Assembly (NCBI GenBank): GCA_009617715.1
Contig: VTFK01000275.1
Coordinates: 496,001-560,000 of the forward strand
Source: Plectrocnemia conspersa
Taxonomy: Eukaryota > Arthropoda > Insecta > Trichoptera > Polycentropodidae
DNA: 64,000 nucleotides
Direction: 5' to 3'
The first letter of the stretch is position 1. Each line of letters starts with the position of its first letter. A model generated the notes under the pieces. It did not search any database. It saw nothing but the letters and a program-made list of their open reading frames with translations, and had not been told where the DNA came from. This document shows, one piece after another, positions 62,561-64,000 of the stretch. A program made the position numbers and the translations under genes.

Positions 62561-63310
62561 TAACGTTCATACAAAGTACAACAGTGTAAAACGTGCTTAA
62601 AAGCTTACCTGGCTGCGAGTGTTTGTGGAAATTCCTCTTGGCGCGCTTTTGCACTGGAATATTTTATTGGCAAATGAAAACGTGTTGCGTATTCACGTTG
62701 TTTATAATGTGATTATTATTTGTTTGTATTATGTTAAAAAAAACCCTCAAGATCGAATTGAGAATGAAAACACGACGCTGTCGCGTGCGTACGTATAACA
62801 ACAACAACAACAACAGGTCGAGAGCTTATCTACATGTTGATCGAAAGCTCACCGACGCCGAAAGCCCTGCGTATAATATTATGCGCTTATTGAATGTTGC
62901 TCAGAAAGTTTGTCAATCCGTTACATATATCGCATATAACCTCGCTAGAGTCAATGGCTCATGATTTGTGCATATCAGGGATTGCGCAACACGCGATCGC
63001 GGCCAAAATCAACGCGGCATGTTTTACGGGCTGAAAGTTGTTGGTGCTGAAAGTTTTGCGTGTGGGCTGTAAAAGCTCTCCTCGTCCGTAACGTGTGAGT
63101 CGCTTTACGGAACTGACTCTCTCCAGGCTGTGTACGCGAGGGCGGCTCTACCCCAAAGGAGGCGGAGTGAGGAGAGGGACGGCACAGACGGGAGGACCTA
63201 TACCAACCTTGAAAGCCTAGACCTTCGGGCCGAGACCAATCTTGAATATTTTGCCGGCTAAAAGGTTCCGTAGAGAAAAGTAACTGTGTTACAGGTAAGC
63301 CTGTTCAGTT
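62561..63310. other. GC-rich island 35 with possible non-coding exon
   Basis: Strong island. Frame 62731-62964 (+) is unrecognised. GC peak 63060-63240 is followed by a consensus splice donor, acag|gtaagc, at 63294/63295. This arrangement would suit an untranslated first exon, but no start site or acceptor is visible. Confidence 0.35.
62797..62815. repeat. (CAA)n microsatellite, about six units
   Basis: acaacaacaacaacaacag run. Confidence 0.9.
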
Positions 63311-64000
63311 CCTACGGTCTTTAACCAATTAGAATTAAATTACAAAAACACCTCTTTAGAATTTAAATCATTTGAGTTTTTTCAATTAAAACTATATAAC
63401 AATGGTTCTTATTACTTAAAACTCTTGTTTACAAAAATTTTGAAATAATATCGAAAACTCAAATTGCGTTCGGTGCTGAAAAAGAAAGCAGACACAAAAC
63501 TCGAGTTGAAATACAAAAAAATCGTTTTTAAATTTGAAAGCCTAATAATAGACGTGAATGGTATTATAAATTAATAGCAATAATATATAGTTTGTAATAA
63601 TTATCTGGATTTTAAACTATCTAAAATAGATTTTATACTGCTTAATTAATAAATGTTTAAATTACATCGAATAATCGCAAGCTTTACACGTATTCAACAT
63701 TAAATCTTCGAGATTAACATATCAAATAAAGGTTTCTTATAAATTTCCGACCTAATATTTTAAACGATAATTAACAAAAGTATTTCTTGCAAAGTAATAG
63801 TAATGTTTTGATAACTAGTTAGAAACTTATCGAACATAATATGAGCTTCTGCATATCAAAGTTCAACACTTAAAGAGCCTTGTCAAGTAAACGTTATCGT
63901 TCAAACTTAACAAACTTTATACTGTATAGATGCTTTGATTACTCTTTAGATACAATGTTATTATAAAAATTAGCAATGTATGATTACTTAATTATAGAAT
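63311..64000. other. AT-rich spacer
   Basis: Right edge of the window. Nothing recognised. Confidence 0.45.

Overview
This window looks like a gene-poor stretch of an insect (arthropod) nuclear genome. It is very AT-rich and has long pure (AT)n arrays. It carries many decayed transposable elements of typically arthropod kinds: non-LTR retrotransposons, hAT, piggyBac-like and Tc1/mariner. CpG is still present in the GC-richer patches. I found no intact protein-coding gene, tRNA or rRNA. The longer open frames are AT-repeat artefacts, antisense shadows of dead transposons, or unsupported frames inside GC-richer patches. Nothing in the sequence fixes the order or species. The window could be intergenic or lie inside one very large intron.

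Layout. Two kinds of sequence alternate along the whole window. The first is AT-rich spacer with nothing recognisable. The second is a series of about thirty GC-richer islands of roughly 0.2 to 0.8 kb, for example 280-960, 5570-6310, 10680-11240, 19851-20310, 22376-23010, 26231-26740, 34421-35110, 38221-38720, 43531-44350, 56561-57330 and 62561-63310. The islands have no sustained coding frame. They hold motif-like words such as octamer ATGCAAAT, a palindromic GGATTAATCC, a CRE palindrome and a PAR-bZIP palindrome. This pattern resembles the enhancer-studded gene deserts around developmental regulators, but that reading is inference from composition and motifs only.

Mobile elements. LINE reverse-transcriptase remnants lie at about 20430-22186, 41170-42230, 50570-50850 and 55300-55830. 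A ZBED5-like hAT transposase remnant lies at about 57535-59015. Two short hAT elements have perfect 8-bp target duplications (31605-31870 and 60226-60882), and the second still encodes the hAT C-terminal dimerisation motif. A piggyBac-type MITE with TTAA ends is at 49068-49390. Mariner/Tc1 transposase remnants are at 27927-28300 (minus) and 33840-34010 (plus). A palindromic MITE is at 8216-8362, and there are several weaker hAT ends.

Most interesting leads: a hairpin at 34845-34936 whose 3' arm closely resembles the miR-92/miR-25 family; a 34-bp sequence present twice about 43 kb apart (4634-4667 and 47456-47489); an apparent excess of the POU octamer inside the islands; and compact palindromic homeodomain and CRE sites at 26427-26465. 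None of these has been tested by computation here.
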